This document shows, in pieces, positions 60,921 through 64,000 of a stretch of DNA of 64,000 nt. Below the pieces are notes generated by a model. The model was given only the letters and a program-made list of their open reading frames with translations, was not told the DNA's origin and did not search any database. The stretch comes from Mactra quadrangularis (taxonomy: Eukaryota; Mollusca; Bivalvia; Venerida; Mactridae), in the NCBI GenBank assembly GCA_025267735.1, contig CM046307.1:3581258-3645257 (forward strand). Direction: 5' to 3'. The translations under genes and the position numbers were made by a program. Every line of letters starts with the position of its first letter. The stretch's first letter is position 1.

Positions 60921-62419
60921 ACAAAAGTGCGAAATATTCTTTGTTGTTGGGCGATATTTCTTGCATATATAGCATATACATAAGCACATGCGTACAAAGA
61001 CCATTTTAGTATTATACATTTCTTTAAGTTTAGCTTATTCCACCCGTAACTTTCTGAGTCTTCAGAAAAATGGAATGTTATAACGTTATAGATTTAAAAG
61101 TATTACCATTTTAAACAACGGTACAAATCTTCATGATTTATGGAATTCGAAGACATGTTTTCCTTCCTTTTACTACGAAAAAAAAACCAATAAGATTTAT
61201 GTATGTTTTATTCATTTAATATCTTAATTTTGACAAAATCACATCTAGCTTTTCCCTCTAAAACAATCAATACAATTCATCAGTGAACTAAAAACTTCAA
61301 ACTTTAAGTGGTAAAACTATACCTTGGGGATATTATATGATTTTATTTTTTGTTATATATAATTATATTTCAAGACAGGTTGTATAATTAGGTATTTGCT
61401 TTACAATTATTTTTATGATTAATTGACTTTTTTTGCTCGCGAAAAACAATAATTTGTTTGCATCCGAATAATTGAATATGCATGGGTTTGGCGTCCAGCT
61501 GGCTACTTGAATCTAAATACTTCGATTAAAATGCTGATTCCAAGCTGGTAAATCTATTTTAGGGTGTGGTGAATATGAGTGTTTTTCCAAAGACATTTCA
61601 GTTCTATAATTGCTTTTAAAATGTCAATTTTGAAATTTGAATGCCTTATTTATATACTTGAATTAAACAGTTTTGAAGAACTAGGTGATTACTGTAACAA
61701 ATTAGATAACAGCATTGCAATACAAGAACAAACTGATAATTGTCGATGACAAGTATTGTATTTGGTCTCATGCGTAAGCCAAACTACCATGCGTTATCTC
61801 ATTGTACAATACATTTATTGTATAGGAGATTGTACGAACAGATAAGATACATCATGCACTTCAGTATAAAAAATTTCTGACAGGAGTATCTTCGTATTAA
61901 TTACAAATGCCACTATTCACTAACTTTCGTCATTAGAAATGTTTTTGGTCTATTTAACATATTCATCTAATGGTTCGCACACAAACATGATTTGTCCTAA
62001 TAATGTGTCACTTATTTAAGATATGACTGGCTTTAGTCTCGTGAAATATAAGATTTGACAATTCTCTCGGATATTTCTGTAAGCCCTACGCTTTTAAATG
62101 ATATAAAAAGTAAACATGTACGTGTAAATGCAATCATGTGATTATGCGTTTTGAAATCAAATTTCTTTGCACATTTGATTTTTTGTTGTAGATTAATTTC
62201 ATTGTTGAGATTGTTTAATTCATTTGGTTTGACACTATTGTCATGTTCACTACATATATACAGCTTTATGAAAAGCCAAGTTTAAAAAAAGTTCGTTCTT
62301 TACTGACACACTCTTTTTTCAATAAGAGGGAAGTAGTTAGTTTTTGAAATAAAAATTCTCGCTTAATGATAATTCCTTCAAATTGTTATCCTCGGGAATG
62401 CGCCTCATAATATCTTAAG
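60921..62419. other. Spacer between duplicated segments F and G
   Basis: AT-rich; no gene or repeat recognised. Confidence 0.45.
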
Positions 62420-63870
62420 CAGTGGATGAAATCAGTCTTGTGCAATCACAAAAAAAATAATTCAACATTTTTTTCTGAGTTGATGCCGGTTGATAAATTA
62501 AAAGTTGTCGAAGTGAAGGTTCGAAGCAACTAATATTTCAACAAGCAATTGTTTGAGCTTAGACGTTATACCATTCACGACCTTGTCACTGATTTTAACA
62601 TTAATTTAAACAGAAACTTCATCGGGGAAATGTTTACGGTAATGACGAAATTGTCGGACTAGAAATTGAACGCATTTTATAAGAACTTCATTGGAAAGGA
62701 CTTAGAAAGTTTAAAATCAAAATCTTTAACAAAACAAAGACAAGATAATACGACTTAGCTGAGCCATAGCAAAAAAAATCAAATTTAAATAAACGGCATA
62801 TTAATCCTTTTGCAAAATAAACATTCCATTACACTCACATGTTTCGTATTTTAAGACTTTATATCTTGTCGCATTTTGACCGTGATTTGTTTGAAATACG
62901 AGTACATTTTACATTAAATTTGCAAGCTTATGCTATTTACGTGAATAAGCATTATTGATAATATTGTATGTATGCATTGGCTTTATGATCATGATGATGT
63001 GCTTTTCTTTGACAAGTTAATCTTTTGTAGATCCTATGAATCATCTACGATAATTGCTTGGAAAATTTATGTCATCTATCATTTGTTTGCATCCAAAACG
63101 TATTATACGATCCAGAGACAAATCGCATTGCCAATATTGAAATCTTTACGGGAAACAGTGTATATGACAACATGCACGTATATTAAATGGATTTTAAAAT
63201 GCCTGCAACACAACACGTTTACCTAGCAACCCTTGTTTTATGTCAGTATTAATTCATTTTGCTAGCATTAATGAGTGAACACCAATAGCTAGTACGTATG
63301 CCACTTATGATTCTTTAAGACGTTTTCCCGACAATTGTGTTGTCATATCGCTACGTTTATTGTACATACCGACTGTTGCTGGACAAGCCTACAACGTATG
63401 CATAAACCTAAGTTTGTAACATCTATTATATTTATACATTTGTTAGTGATAGCAAACTGATCTACATCATTCAGGGACTGGACGGACAATGGCTGTGTAC
63501 AAAATACACCCTGAACTCCACGAGAGAATACTCAATGAAATGGTTTAATAAATATATCAGGAAAAGTCACACTATTTCTATAATGCACATGGATGATTAG
63601 TACTAAGGTATGATTTGACATTGTACAATGACTTCAGATTGGTCTTATTGTTACATGATGTACTTCAATTCTCTAAAGGATTGTCAAAGAAAACATCATA
63701 TAAAGTCGTCTATATTATATCCTTAATACTGGCTATTTCTCAAACAAATTGGATTTTGGTCTCGATTTACTTGGGTTTATGTCGAGTCTATACGGAACAG
63801 CCATGAAAGCAATGCATTTTAGTGAGGTCTTACAAAGGTACATATTTAAACTGTATATTGTTATTCATAA
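62420..63870 (+). repeat. Duplicated segment G
   Basis: Partner of 59219-60920 in the same orientation, offset 3.2 kb at the left and 3.0 kb at the right. Alignment fades near 63870; the sequence from there to the window end shows nothing further. Confidence 0.75.
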
Positions 63871-64000
63871 ATATTTGTATACAAGACAATTGTTTAATAT
63901 GTTCTTTGTCACCATCTATTTCTGTCAATATGTCTTCGTCCCGTGTAAGATTTCTAATAAACGGGGTTTATTTGCTCCTTGAATATGAAAACATATCAAG

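Noticed and set aside
1..64000. CRISPR arrays, bacterial operons, riboswitches, prophage
   Set aside because: Introns, SINEs and mariner show a eukaryotic genome; no regular repeat-spacer pattern was seen.

Overview
The window reads as nuclear DNA from an animal, most likely a bivalve or other mollusc. The evidence is intron-bearing coding sequence with GT/AG splice sites, a strongly AT-rich composition, tRNA-headed SINEs ending in a CGCCGT...ACGGCG hairpin followed by CAA-rich tails, and dispersed 'aaggga(c/a)ataact' motifs. I know the SINE tail and the motif mainly from molluscan sequence. The species cannot be named from this window.

Only one protein-coding gene can be supported. At the left edge (1000-3019, + strand) are the last three coding exons of an HSDL2-type gene: the end of a short-chain dehydrogenase domain, a linker, and a C-terminal SCP2 sterol-carrier domain. 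Splice phases join exactly. The catalytic part lies upstream of the window. The intron before these exons carries about five copies of a degenerate ~155-bp tandem repeat.

The remaining ~60 kb holds no convincing host exon; the longest open frames are about 120 codons and look like chance. It is built of repeats. 3.8-9.5 kb: a SINE with target-site duplications, then a 5-kb imperfect inverted repeat with two paired arm blocks. 13.0-13.8 kb: an orphan SINE tail and a SINE whose 5' half is inverted relative to its 3' half. 16.0 and 27.1 kb: two copies of a ~390-bp dispersed repeat. 18.0-18.8 kb: a 731-bp non-autonomous DNA transposon with ~30-bp terminal inverted repeats and TA flanks. 19.1-19.5 kb: a 372-bp element with 14-bp inverted ends and 11-bp flanking direct repeats. 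24.4-25.8 kb: a decayed mariner with 29-bp terminal inverted repeats and transposase fragments in two frames.

From 27.75 to about 46.1 kb is a head-to-tail array of four large units (A-D, 3.4-5.6 kb each). A and B are nearly identical, C and D are older, and a fifth diverged remnant (E) lies at 53.8-55.3 kb. All four units keep a block of ~135 bp that is better conserved than its surroundings. Two more SINEs follow at 46.4 and 50.5 kb; the second has a different tRNA head on the same body. The right end holds an orphan SINE tail, a ~45-bp minisatellite (58.5 kb) and another duplicated segment (59.2 and 62.4 kb). The repeat calls come from reading and hand alignment, with no database search, so family names are given only where motifs allow.
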